NCBI RefSeq assembly: GCF_001653515.1 | Contig: NZ_LYOY01000029.1 | Location: 124,001-188,000 of the forward strand | Reading direction: 5' to 3' | Length of the DNA: 64,000 bases | From: Streptomyces sp. ERV7 | GTDB lineage: Bacteria > Actinomycetota > Actinomycetes > Streptomycetales > Streptomycetaceae | Shown: in pieces, positions 34,210-42,640 of the stretch | Position numbering within the stretch: the first letter of the stretch is position 1 | Layout: each line of letters begins with the position of its first letter | Notes under the pieces: generated by a model | Seen by the model: only the letters and a program-made list of their open reading frames with translations | The model's database searches: none | Told to the model about the DNA's origin: nothing | Translations under genes and position numbers: made by a program

Positions 34210-35513
34210 ATGCCAACCGATGCCGTACGCCAACCCACCGCCACCGCCACCCCGTTGACCGCGGAGAAGCCGACTCCTGGGCGGCCGGCCCGCCCCTCCT
34301 CCCCCGGCGTCACCCTGGCCGCCGCGCTCCTCGGCTTCGCGTTGATCACGCTGGACGCGTCCGTGGTGAACGTGGCGCTGCCCGCGATCGGCTCCGACCT
34401 GGGCGGCGGGATGTCCGGGCTGCAGTGGGTGGTCGACGCGTACACGCTGGCGTTCGCGGCGCTGATGCTGTCGACCGGCGCGTTCGCGGACCGGATCGGC
34501 TCGGCCCGTGCGTACGCGCTGGGCACGGTCGTCTTCGTCCTCGCCTCGGCCGCGTGCGGCTTCGCGCCGGATCTCGGGGTGCTGATCGGGGCCCGGGTGG
34601 TGCAGGGCGCGGCGGCGGCCGTGGTGCTGCCCGCCTCGCTCGCGCTGGTGCGCCAGGCGTACGCGGATCCGGCGCGCCGGGCCCGGGCGGTGGCGCTGTG
34701 GGCGGCGGGCGGCTCGGTCGCGGTGGCGCTCGGCCCGGTCGCGGGCGGCGCGCTGACCACGGCATGGGACTGGCGCGGCATCTTCTTCATCAACCTCCCC
34801 CTGGGCCTGGCGGCCCTGGCCCTGACGCTGCGGGCCCCGCGCCCGGAGCCCCGCCCGGCTCCGCTGGACCTGCCGGGACAGCTGACGGCGGTGGTGGCGC
34901 TGGCCGCGCTGGCCTTCGCGGTGATCGAGTCGGGGCCGGTACGGCTGGTCGCGGGCGCCGTCGCCCTGCTGTCCGGGGCGGCGTTCCTCCTGATCGAGTC
35001 GCGCGCGGCGCATCCGGTCGTACCGCTGGGCCTCTTCCGTACACCGACGGTCGCGGTGGCGGTCGCGGTCGGGGCGGCGGCGAGCGTCGCCTTCTACGGC
35101 GTGATCTTCGTCTTCAGTCTGTACTTCCAGCGGGTACGGGGGGAGTCGGCGCTGGTGGCCGGGCTGATGTTCCTGCCGATGACGGCGCTGATCCCGGCGA
35201 CGAACGTCCTGTCGGGCAAGCTCTCCGCCCGCTACGGCCCGCGCCGCCCCCTGCTGCTCGGCCAGCTCCTGGCCCCGGCGGGCCTGCTTCTCCTCCTGCT
35301 CCCCGACGAACACACGCCCCCGCTGCTGGCGGCCTTCCTCCTCATCCCCGTGGCCCTCGGCTGCGCCCTGGCGATCCCGGCCCTGACGGCAGCCATGATG
35401 GAGGCCCTCCCCCAGGAACGAGCAGGCCTGGCGGCAGGCGTACTGAACGCGGCGCGGCAGGTGGCGGGGGCGCTGAGCGTGGCGGTGTGCGGGGCGCTGG
35501 TGTCCGGGGACCC
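34210..35513 (+). CDS. MFS exporter (DHA2 type), 3' end lost and fused to antisense of enoyl-CoA hydratase
   Basis: The recognisable part is about 434 residues: ATLLGFALITLDASVVNVALPAIG-type helix 1, WVVDAYTLAFAALML, DRIGSARAYALG (motif A), VLPASLALVRQAY and GPVAGGALTTAWDWRGIFFINLP, diagnostic for drug:H+ antiporters with 14 helices. After VAVCGALVSG (about 35510) the frame continues without a stop to 36276 through the antisense strand of the hydratase gene, giving a 688-residue reading frame. The last one or two helices are missing. It is divergent from the GlxA-type regulator. As annotated it is unlikely to work as a normal transporter. Confidence 0.75.
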
Positions 35514-36243
35514 GCTGCTCCTCGTACGACCGCCCCGAAACCCCCCGCAGCAGCGCCTTCGTCTCGATCACCGCATCCCGCGGCGCCGCGACGAGCGCAG
35601 CCGTCAAGTCCCGTACCGCCGCGTCCAGTTCGGAAACCGGCACCGCCAGGTTCGCGAGCCCGATCCGCTCCGACTCGTCCGCTCCGACGAAGCGGCCGGT
35701 CACGCAGATCTCCAGGGCGCGGGCGTAGCCCACCAGCCCCACCAGGGGGTGGGTGCCCGTCAGGTCCGGCACCAGGCCCAGGCTGGTCTCGCGCATGGCG
35801 AACTGCACGTCGTCCGCGACGACGCGCAGGTCACAGGCGAGCGCGAGCTGGAAGCCCGCACCGATCGCATGCCCCTGGACCGCCGCGACCGACACGATGT
35901 CGTTGCGGCGCCACCAGGTGAACGCCTCCTGGTACTCGGCGATGACCCCGTCCAGCTCCTCGTCGGAGCCGCGCGCGAGGTCCAGGAAGGACGGCTCGCC
36001 GTCGAAGCCCTCGGGAGTGAAGGCCTGACGGTCGAGCCCCGCGGAGAAGGACTTGCCCTCTCCCCGCAGCACAACGACCCGGACGGTACCGGGCAGTTCC
36101 TGACCAGCGGCCGCCAACGCCCGCCACAGAGCGGGAGACTGGGCGTTGCGCTTGTCCGGATTGGTCAGGGTCACCGTGGCGACTGCGTCGTCGACGGTGA
36201 GCCGGACGCCGTCCTTGTCGAGTACGGGGTCGGGCGAAGCCAT
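35512..36243 (-). CDS. Enoyl-CoA hydratase/isomerase, 3' end lost
   Basis: The first 244 residues of a crotonase: VATVTLTNPDKRNAQSPALW, GKSFSAGLDRQAF (oxyanion hole), AAVQGHAIGAGFQLALACDLR with the second oxyanion Gly, and LGLVPDLTGTHPLVGLVG with the acidic catalytic position. GGAGGCGCC precedes the ATG at 36243. The normal end is reached only as far as SYEEQR; the last 15-20 residues and stop are missing, and the frame continues to 34174 through antisense MFS sequence. The fold would be mostly complete, but a 440-residue tail would be added. Confidence 0.78.
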
Positions 36244-36419
36244 GGGGCGCCTCCGGGTCGGGTGCGGTCAAAATAAGTGACTGCACAGTAACCACCCGGC
36301 CGACAGCGCGGCCGACCGGGTGGCAACCCGACCCGACGAATCCATGGACCTGGGTCCACACAGCTGAGCCCGTAGAGCTGGGCCCACGGATGTGAGCCCC
36401 TGGATCCGCCCGGCCCCGG

Positions 36420-36641
36420 TCAGGCCGAGGCGGTCTTCTTGCCGCGTGTCGCTCCGCCGCGTCCGCGCAGTACCACCCCGGACTCGCTGAGCATCCGGTG
36501 GACGAATCCGTAGGAGCGGCCGGTCTCTTCGGCCAACGCCCGGATGCTCGCACCGGAGTCGTACTTCTTCTTCAGGTCTGCCGCGAGCTTGTCGCGCGCG
36601 GCGCCGGTAACCCGGCTGCCCTTCTTCAGAGTCTCGGCCAC
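36420..36641 (-). CDS. gbn: Gbn-type nucleoid-associated HTH protein
   Basis: 73 residues: a Lys-rich N-terminus (ETLKKGSRVTGAARDKLAAD), a single helix-turn-helix (SIRALAEETGRSYGFVHRML) and a basic tail ending GGATRGKKTASA. From memory it is nearly identical to S. coelicolor SCO1839, described as Gbn, a small protein that binds GATC-centred sites along the chromosome. GTG 36641 is chosen because AGGAGG lies nine bases upstream; the longer open frame to 36851 is not protein-like. In S. coelicolor the gene is also beside an enoyl-CoA hydratase and an ABC-F gene as I recall, so this supports core synteny. Confidence 0.88.
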   Translation of the reverse strand: MAETLKKGSRVTGAARDKLAADLKKKYDSGASIRALAEETGRSYGFVHRMLSESGVVLRGRGGATRGKKTASA

Positions 36642-36988
36642 CCGTGCCTCCTCATGGGAAGTGCGCTCTGGACTTCTCATGATCACCCCTCCCGGGCTTC
36701 CTGGCCACCCATTCGGCAAGGTCCGTGCAACCGGGTTTCGGCGCAGGGCGGGGCCGGAGAGGGCCGGAATCAAGAATTCCGCGCGGCCGCGAAATCGTCC
36801 CTGATTCAAACGCGAGAAGAACGCGCTGGTCAGAGGTGTGCTCGGGGTCACACTCCGGAATCAGTCCGTCCCGTACCCACCGGATCTTGATCCCGTGCAT
36901 GACACGCCGGGGTACGAGACGCACTCACTCAGATTGAGGATCACGCGTAAGCCGAATGATCCATATGGAGTGGATCAGTCGCCCAGCG
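36642..36988. promoter_or_regulatory. gbn upstream region with clustered GATC sites
   Basis: No gene is seen in these 347 bases. They hold five GATC tetramers (36681, 36883, 36889, 36939, 36973), two of them six bases apart as GATCTTGATC, with another just inside the ABC-F gene end. In DNA of this GC content fewer than one would be expected. GATC is the core recognition sequence described for Gbn, so autoregulation is a reasonable inference. CATATG at 36961 marks a locally AT-rich spot. Confidence 0.45.
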
Positions 36989-38587
36989 TCACGCGAGGGC
37001 GACCAGATCCGCGTAGTCGGGACCCCACAGGTCCTCGACCCCGTCGGGCAGCAGGATGATGCGCTCGGGCTGCAGAGCCTCGACCGCGCCCTCGTCGTGC
37101 GTCACCAGAACGACCGCGCCCTTGTACGTGCGCAGCGCGCCCAGGATCTCCTCGCGGCTGGCCGGGTCCAGGTTGTTGGTCGGCTCGTCGAGGAGCAGGA
37201 CGTTGGCGGAGGAGACCACCAGCGTGGCCAGGGCGAGCCGGGTCTTCTCGCCGCCGGAGAGCACGCCCGCGGGCTTGTCCACGTCGTCGCCGGAGAACAG
37301 GAACGAGCCCAGCGTCTTGCGGACGTCGACCAGGTCGAGGTCGGGCGCCGAGGAGCGCATGTTCTCCAGGACCGTGCGGTCCGGGTCGAGCGTCTCGTGC
37401 TCCTGGGCGTAGTAGCCGAGCTTGAGGCCGTGGCCCGGGGTGACCTCGCCGGTGTCCGCCTTCTCGGCGCCCGCGAGCAGCCGCAGCAGGGTCGTCTTGC
37501 CGGCACCGTTCAGACCGAGGATGACGACCCTCGACCCCTTGTCGATGGCCAGGTCGACGTCGGTGAAGATCTCCAGGGAGCCGTACGACTTGGAGAGGCC
37601 CTCGGCGGTCAGCGGGGTCTTGCCGCAGGGCGCCGGGTCCGGGAAGCGCAGCTTGGCGACCTTGTCGGAGACCCGTACCGCGTCGAGGCCGGAGAGCAGC
37701 CGCTCGGCGCGCTTGGCCATGTTCTGCGCGGCCACCGTCTTGGTCGCCTTGGCGCGCATCTTGTCGGCCTGCGAGTTGAGGGCCGCGGCCTTCTTCTCGG
37801 CGTTCTGGCGCTCGCGCTTGCGGCGCTTCTCGTCGGCCTCGCGCTGCTGCTGGTAGAGCTTCCAGCCCATGTTGTAGACGTCGATCTGGGAGCGGTTGGC
37901 GTCCAGGTAGAACACCTTGTTGACGACCGTCTCGACCAGGTCCACATCGTGGGAGATCACGATGAAGCCGCCCCGGTACGACTTGAGGTAGTCGCGCAGC
38001 CAGACGATGGAGTCGGCGTCGAGGTGGTTGGTCGGCTCGTCGAGGAGCAGGGTGTCGGCGTCCGAGAACAGGATGCGGGCGAGCTCGACGCGGCGGCGCT
38101 GACCGCCGGAGAGGGTGTGGAGCGGCTGGCCGAGCACCCGGTCGGGCAGGCCGAGCGCGGCGGCGATGGTGGCGGCCTCGGCCTCGGCGGCGTACCCGCC
38201 CCTGGTGAGGAACTCGGTCTCCAGGCGCTCGTACTTCTTCATCGCCTTCTCGCGCGTGGCGCCCTTGCCGTTCGCCATGCGCTCCTCGTTCTCGCGCATC
38301 TTGCGCAGCACCTCGTCGAGGCCGCGCGCGGAGAGCACGCGGTCGCGCGCGAGGACGTCGAGGTCGCCGGTCCGGGGGTCCTGCGACAGATAGCCGACCT
38401 CGCCGGAGCGGGTGATGGTGCCGCCGGCCGGGATGCCCTCGCCGGCCAGGCACTTGGTGAGGGTGGTCTTGCCGGCTCCGTTGCGGCCGACGAGACCGAT
38501 GCGGTCGCCCTTGGCGACACGGAAGGAAGCGTTCTCGATGAGGATGCGGGCGCCGGCGCGCAGCTCGATGCCGGAGGCGGTGATCAC
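36989..38587 (-). CDS. ABC-F family ATPase
   Basis: 532 residues with two ABC ATPase domains and no membrane segments. Walker A motifs are GRNGAGKTT (about 35-43) and GLNGAGKTT (about 350); signature motifs are LSGGQRRRVELAR and LSGGEKTRLALA; Walker B with catalytic Glu is LLLDEPTNHLDA and LLLDEPTNNLDP. The interdomain linker (about 245-310) is a long basic coiled coil (QQQREADEKRRKRERQNAEKK), the P-site tRNA interaction motif of ABC-F proteins that act on the ribosome. It is of the EttA/Uup-like actinobacterial type; antibiotic resistance is possible but not indicated. Confidence 0.88.
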   Translation of the reverse strand: MITASGIELRAGARILIENASFRVAKGDRIGLVGRNGAGKTTLTKCLAGEGIPAGGTITRSGEVGYLSQDPRTGDLDVLARDRVLSARGLDEVLRKMRENEERMANGKGATREKAMKKYERLETEFLTRGGYAAEAEAATIAAALGLPDRVLGQPLHTLSGGQRRRVELARILFSDADTLLLDEPTNHLDADSIVWLRDYLKSYRGGFIVISHDVDLVETVVNKVFYLDANRSQIDVYNMGWKLYQQQREADEKRRKRERQNAEKKAAALNSQADKMRAKATKTVAAQNMAKRAERLLSGLDAVRVSDKVAKLRFPDPAPCGKTPLTAEGLSKSYGSLEIFTDVDLAIDKGSRVVILGLNGAGKTTLLRLLAGAEKADTGEVTPGHGLKLGYYAQEHETLDPDRTVLENMRSSAPDLDLVDVRKTLGSFLFSGDDVDKPAGVLSGGEKTRLALATLVVSSANVLLLDEPTNNLDPASREEILGALRTYKGAVVLVTHDEGAVEALQPERIILLPDGVEDLWGPDYADLVALA

Positions 38588-38664
38588 GGAAATACTCCAG
38601 GGCGGTATGGACGGCGGGACGGACGGGGGGCGAAGGAGCGTCGACGCCGTCTAATGCACAAGGA

Positions 38665-38686
38665 GAATTGCCATGGACCAATTCTA
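38665..38686 (-). promoter_or_regulatory. Probable promoter and palindrome upstream of the ABC-F gene
   Basis: On the minus strand TAGAAT (38686-38681) is a good -10 for the ABC-F gene. It overlaps the inverted repeat GAATTG/CAATTC (38665-38670 and 38679-38684), whose centre contains CCATGG. The overlap with the transcription start suggests an operator, but no regulator is assigned. Confidence 0.4.
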
Positions 38687-38774
38687 GCGGGGGCGCACAA
38701 CTGCTTTTACGTGCGGTGATCCTTTGCGGAAGGTCGTCCGCCGGGCGCCGCGCCACCCCCGTCGCGCACGGGTC

Positions 38775-39473
38775 TCACACGCCCCGGGCGGCGCCCTCGC
38801 GCGCGGGGAGCTCGTTGCCCAGCGGGGTGCGGCCGGGGGCGATCCGCCCGAGGGTGTCCACCGCCACCAGCTCCTGGGTCCACACGTCCCGGTCGCCGCA
38901 CGGCTGGGCGACGATCAGCACGCCCTCCACGCGCGCGACGCGGCCGGGATCGAAGGCGCACTCCCGCCGGGCGGGCAGCGTCCAGCGCAGATCCCCGTCG
39001 GCGGTGCGGTACGCGGCGATGCGCTCGGGGGTGACGACGGCGAGCATCCCGCCGCTCCGGGCGGGCGGGGCGAGCTGCTGGAGTACACCCGCGGCCCGGC
39101 CGGGGCGCCCGGCGAGCCAGCCCGCGAGGCCCGGGACGGCCCGGTGCCAGCGGACGGCGTCGACCGAGAGCACGCGCGCGGTGTCGGTGACCATGCCGTC
39201 GCTCCACAGGGCGAAGGCGTGCCCGGGCGCGGTGCGCACGGCGAGCGGGCGGCGCCCCTCGCGCCGGTACGTCCAGCTGCGCGCCCCGCTCCTCGGGTCG
39301 TACGCCTCGACGGCCGCACCCCGCACCCGTACCGCCGGGCGGCCCGGTGCGGCGGCGGGCAGCACGGTGAGGCGGTCGCCGTAGGGGGCGGGCCGGGCGT
39401 GCCGGCCCGCGGTGACCAGGGGAAGAGCCAGTACGGCGGCGACGGCGGCCAGCGCGAGACGGTTCCGGTCCAT
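38775..39473 (-). CDS. Secreted PQQ-like beta-propeller protein
   Basis: 232 residues. A short basic N-terminus and hydrophobic stretch (RLALAAVAAVLALPLVTAG) form a signal peptide or anchor. The rest shows repeats typical of PQQ/WD-like propellers: AVEAYDPRSGARSWTYRRE, RVLSVDAVRWHRAVPGL, RIAAYRTADGDLRWTLPARRECAFDPG and QELVAVDTLGRIAPG. Two Cys (REC and QPCG) may pair outside the cell. ATG 39473 is selected over an upstream start because it gives a clean signal sequence. It is divergent from the zinc metallopeptidase. No substrate or partner is evident. Confidence 0.65.
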   Translation of the reverse strand: MDRNRLALAAVAAVLALPLVTAGRHARPAPYGDRLTVLPAAAPGRPAVRVRGAAVEAYDPRSGARSWTYRREGRRPLAVRTAPGHAFALWSDGMVTDTARVLSVDAVRWHRAVPGLAGWLAGRPGRAAGVLQQLAPPARSGGMLAVVTPERIAAYRTADGDLRWTLPARRECAFDPGRVARVEGVLIVAQPCGDRDVWTQELVAVDTLGRIAPGRTPLGNELPAREGAARGV

Positions 39474-39571
39474 GAGGCGCCGAGCGTATCGGCCACCGCG
39501 GCAAAACGGGCGCAACGCAATGAACTGTTCGATACTCGGGGTTGGTATCGCGTGACGGAGGGTGGTGGGCC

Positions 39572-40465
39572 GTGCAGTTCGACGACGACGCCGATCTGGA
39601 CACGTCCGAGGTCCAGGACGTCCGGGGCAGTCGCGTCCCCGGCGGCAGAGCCACCATCGGCGGCGGCATCGTCGGGATCATCGCGCTCGTGCTCGGTCTG
39701 CTCTTCGGGGTGGGCCCCGAGCAGCTGGGGCTCTCCTCCGGCGACTCCACCCCGGCGGCCTCGGTGTCGGCCCAGGGGCAGGTGCAGGCGAGCTGCCGCA
39801 AGGGGCGCGACGCCAACACCAGGGAGGACTGCCGCGTCCTTGCGGTGGTCAACAGCGTGCAGGACTACTGGTCGCAGGAGTTCCCGCGCCGGGGCGGCCG
39901 CTACACGCCCGCGCAGACCGTCTTCTTCACCGGCCGGGTGCCCACCGCCTGCGGGACGGCGACCTCGGCGGTCGGGCCGTTCTACTGCCCGGGCGACCGG
40001 AAGGTCTATCTGGACCTCGGGTTCTTCGACGACCTGCGGACCAAGTTCGGCTCCACCGGCGGGCCCTTCGCCCAGGCGTACGTGGTGGCGCACGAGTACG
40101 GGCACCACATCCAGAACCTGATGGGCACGCTGGCCCGCTCGCAGGACGGGCGGCAGGGCGCGGGCAGCAACGCGGTGAAGGTCGAGCTCCAGGCCGACTG
40201 CTACGCCGGGGTGTGGGCGCACCACGCCACGACGACGCCGGATCCCAAGACGGGCCGGCCGGTGCTGACCCGGCTGACCGACCAGGACATCGAGGACGGC
40301 CTGGACGCGGCGGCGGCCGTGGGCGACGACCGGATCCAGGAGAAGTTCCAGGGCCGCGTCACCCCCGAGTCCTGGACCCACGGCTCGGCCCAGCAGCGCC
40401 AGCAGTGGTTCCGCACCGGCTTCGACACGGGCGACATGGGCCGCTGCAACACCTTCGCGCGCTGA
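39572..40465 (+). CDS. Neutral zinc metallopeptidase (YpfJ family)
   Basis: 297 residues from GTG 39572, preceded by GGAGGGTGG. One membrane helix (about 33-52, [20 protein letters not shown]) anchors an extracytoplasmic protease domain. Zinc site: HEYGHHIQ at 174-181 and the distal ligand in ELQADCYAG about 35 residues on. Other family features are [29 protein letters not shown] and the C-terminal [14 protein letters not shown]. The family (YpfJ, also called KPN_02809) has no known substrate. A second, lipoprotein member lies at 62579. Confidence 0.88.
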   Translation: MQFDDDADLDTSEVQDVRGSRVPGGRATIGGGIVGIIALVLGLLFGVGPEQLGLSSGDSTPAASVSAQGQVQASCRKGRDANTREDCRVLAVVNSVQDYWSQEFPRRGGRYTPAQTVFFTGRVPTACGTATSAVGPFYCPGDRKVYLDLGFFDDLRTKFGSTGGPFAQAYVVAHEYGHHIQNLMGTLARSQDGRQGAGSNAVKVELQADCYAGVWAHHATTTPDPKTGRPVLTRLTDQDIEDGLDAAAAVGDDRIQEKFQGRVTPESWTHGSAQQRQQWFRTGFDTGDMGRCNTFAR

Positions 40466-40571
40466 GCCCCGGGGCCGCCCGCGCACGGTCCCCGGGCGTT
40501 GTCAGTGCCGGGTGCAAGACTGAGATCCAGGTCACATCGAGGCAGGTCGGCACGAGGGACGGGAGTGCGTG

Positions 40572-40961
40572 ATGAGTGTGTATCCGACGATTCTGTACGC
40601 GGACGCGAAGGCGGCGATCCGGCTGCTGAAGGAGGCCTTCGGGTTCACCGAGACGAGTGTGTACGAGGACGCGGACGGCCTGGTGCTGCACGCCGAACTC
40701 GCCAGCGGCACCGGCATGGTGATGCTCGGCTCGAAGGGCCGGGGCGGCCTCTTCGCGGAGGCCATGCGCGACGCGGGCCCGGTCGGTGTCTATGTGGTGG
40801 TGGACGACGTGGACGCGCACCACAAACGGGCGGTGGAGCACGGCGTGGAGATCCTGATGGAGCCCACCGACCAGGACTACGGCTCGCGCGACTACATGGC
40901 GCGCGACGCCGAGGGCAACGTGTGGAGCTTCGGTACGTACGCCCCCGGCACGGGCGGCTGA
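40572..40961 (+). CDS. PhnB-like VOC protein
   Basis: 129 residues, one glyoxalase/bleomycin-resistance module: SVYPTILYADAKAAIRLLKEAFGF, LHAELASGTGMVMLG, VYVVVDDVDAHHKRAVEHG and the C-terminal RDYMARDAEGNVWSFGTY. The pattern is that of PhnB-like proteins, which are often of unknown activity. ATG 40572 with GGGAG upstream; the GTG just before it is less likely. It stands alone, and the convergent gene ends 43 bases downstream. Confidence 0.8.
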   Translation: MSVYPTILYADAKAAIRLLKEAFGFTETSVYEDADGLVLHAELASGTGMVMLGSKGRGGLFAEAMRDAGPVGVYVVVDDVDAHHKRAVEHGVEILMEPTDQDYGSRDYMARDAEGNVWSFGTYAPGTGG

Positions 40962-41003
40962 CCCCGGCCGGGCCACTCCGGCCGGGACCCGGGGCCTGTC
41001 GCC

Positions 41004-42320
41004 CTAGACCCCGCCCGTGTGGACCTGGAAGGCCGCGCGTCGCACGGCCTTGGCCAGGGCCGGGTCCGGGTGGGCGGCGGCGAGCGCGACCAGGACCTGG
41101 ACGGTGCGGGGGTGGCCGACGGCCCTGACCTCGTCGAGCAGGGCGGGCACGGTGCCCTGCACGGCCGAGTCGAGGTGGCGCACCATCAGGTCGACCTCGC
41201 CGTGGTCGGCGACGGCCGCGGCCGTGTCGACCCAGAGCCAGGTGGACTCCTCGCGGGTGAGGACGGCGGTGACGTCCTCGGGGTCGGTCCCCTCGTGCTC
41301 GGCGAGCCAGAGCAGGGCGTAGGGGCGCAGGAAGATCTCGTCGGTGGCGGCGCGCACCTCGGGCTCGGCGGGGGCGCCGACGACCCGGAGCGCCTCGAAG
41401 GCGAGCCCGCGCACCAGCGCGTCCTCGCCCCGGGCGGCGTCGAGCAGCTCGGTCACCGCGCTGCCGACGGGCCGGGCGGCGAGCCAGGCGCGGTACTCGG
41501 CGCGGGCCGGGCCGGGGGTGAGCCGGGCGCAGCCGCGCAGCATGTCCTCGGCGGACTGCTCGATGTTGCCGGCCGGGCTCTGCGCGGCGACGCAGATCTG
41601 CTCCAGCTTGACCCACACCGCCCAGCTGCCGAGCGGGGTGAGGGTGGCCGAGCCCTCGCCGAGGGTGAGCGCGCCGACGGCGGCGAGCCCGGCCAGCACC
41701 CAGTCGAGGAGAAGGGAGAGGAAGGCGAGGGAGGCGGGGTGGTCGCCGCCGCCGTCCGCGTCGGTGCCGTACGGCACTTCGCAGCGCTCGTCGCGCAGTT
41801 CGGCGACGCGCTGGCCGAGCAGGTCGAGCAGGGCCGGTACGAGGACGGGGCCGGCCGAGAGCTGGAGGAGGGAGAGCACCTGGGGGACGGCTTCGACGAC
41901 CTCGGCCACGGCGGCGGGCGCGATGGCGGCCGGGGCGGGGTGGACGATCGACCAGGCGTCGAAGAGGGCGACCCAGCCGCGCAGCACCGCGGCGTCGTCA
42001 CGGTCCCAGGCGCGCAGCCGCCAGCCGGGGCGCGCGGTGCCGCCGTGCAGCTCGACGAGTCCGGCGAGCCGGGCCCGGTCCCAGCCGGCCCGCACCTGGG
42101 CGGGCGTCAGCCGCAGGGTGGCGGCGGCCAGTTCGGCCGCGGCGCCCGACAGGGTGCCCGTCGGGGCGGGGCGCGGCGCGCTGCCCCGGGCGCGCTCGGC
42201 GTCGGCCCAGCGGGCGACGCGGACGGCGTCGGCGAGCACCGCTCTGGCCTGGCGGGCCAGTTCGGCGGCGGCCGGGGTGCCCTCGGGCGGCCGGGACGCC
42301 CGGGAGCGGCGGTCGCTCAC
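41004..42320 (-). CDS. Conserved hypothetical protein with helical repeats
   Basis: About 438 residues, Ala/Leu-rich, soluble and largely helical. The C-terminal third has HEAT-like pairs (PEVRAATDEIFLRPYALLWLAEHEG, GTVPALLDEVRAVGHPRT, VQVLVALAAAHPDPALAKAVRRAAFQ). The middle holds HPASLALFLSLLLDWVLAG-type segments and VWVKLEQICVAAQSPAGNIEQ. I do not recognise a family with a function. The start is uncertain: GTG 42320 is proposed because the upstream reading, although open to 43139, runs through two structured repeats and then antisense of the hydrolase. Confidence 0.6.
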   Translation of the reverse strand: MSDRRSRASRPPEGTPAAAELARQARAVLADAVRVARWADAERARGSAPRPAPTGTLSGAAAELAAATLRLTPAQVRAGWDRARLAGLVELHGGTARPGWRLRAWDRDDAAVLRGWVALFDAWSIVHPAPAAIAPAAVAEVVEAVPQVLSLLQLSAGPVLVPALLDLLGQRVAELRDERCEVPYGTDADGGGDHPASLAFLSLLLDWVLAGLAAVGALTLGEGSATLTPLGSWAVWVKLEQICVAAQSPAGNIEQSAEDMLRGCARLTPGPARAEYRAWLAARPVGSAVTELLDAARGEDALVRGLAFEALRVVGAPAEPEVRAATDEIFLRPYALLWLAEHEGTDPEDVTAVLTREESTWLWVDTAAAVADHGEVDLMVRHLDSAVQGTVPALLDEVRAVGHPRTVQVLVALAAAHPDPALAKAVRRAAFQVHTGGV

Positions 42321-42441
42321 GGCGCGGCGGGCGGTCGCGAGGGGTCGGGCATCCTTCGCGTGCGGTGCGCGGACAAGCCGCAGTCTGGAGTCTCGCGGCA
42401 ACTTCTCTTCAGGCTTCCGGGACGTCACGGATGCAGTCTTC

Positions 42442-42473
42442 CCGTTGACGGGCAGAAAGCCCAAACGGAATGG
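42442..42473. repeat. Structured 32-nt repeat, copy A
   Basis: It matches 42543-42574 at 29 of 32 positions. It can fold into a two-tier hairpin: an outer stem CCGTT/AACGG and an inner stem GGGC/GCCC closing a five-base AGAAA loop. The surrounding 320 bases (42321-42640) contain no gene. Confidence 0.65.
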
Positions 42474-42542
42474 AGCCCGCCCGGCTTCCGCACGGGCCGG
42501 GCACGGCCGGGGCACGGGGTCCGCCTCTATGGGGGGTGCGGT

Positions 42543-42574
42543 CCGTTGACGGGCCGAAAGCCGAAGCGGAATGG
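42543..42574. repeat. Structured 32-nt repeat, copy B
   Basis: Second copy, 101 bases after copy A. The outer stem reads CCGTT with AGCGG, where one pair becomes G-U, and the inner stem is GGC/GCC with a CGAAA loop. The substitutions largely preserve pairing, which suggests selection on RNA or cruciform structure. Confidence 0.65.
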
Positions 42575-42640
42575 GCGCCCTGATCGCCGGGGCGGTGCCG
42601 GGTGCCTCGTGCGCCGCTTCGGGGGCCCTGGCCCCGCCCG

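Noticed and set aside
36989-38587. ABC-F gene as an antibiotic resistance determinant
   Set aside because: No biosynthetic cluster or resistance-type attenuator is nearby and the linker is of the housekeeping kind; resistance is not claimed.
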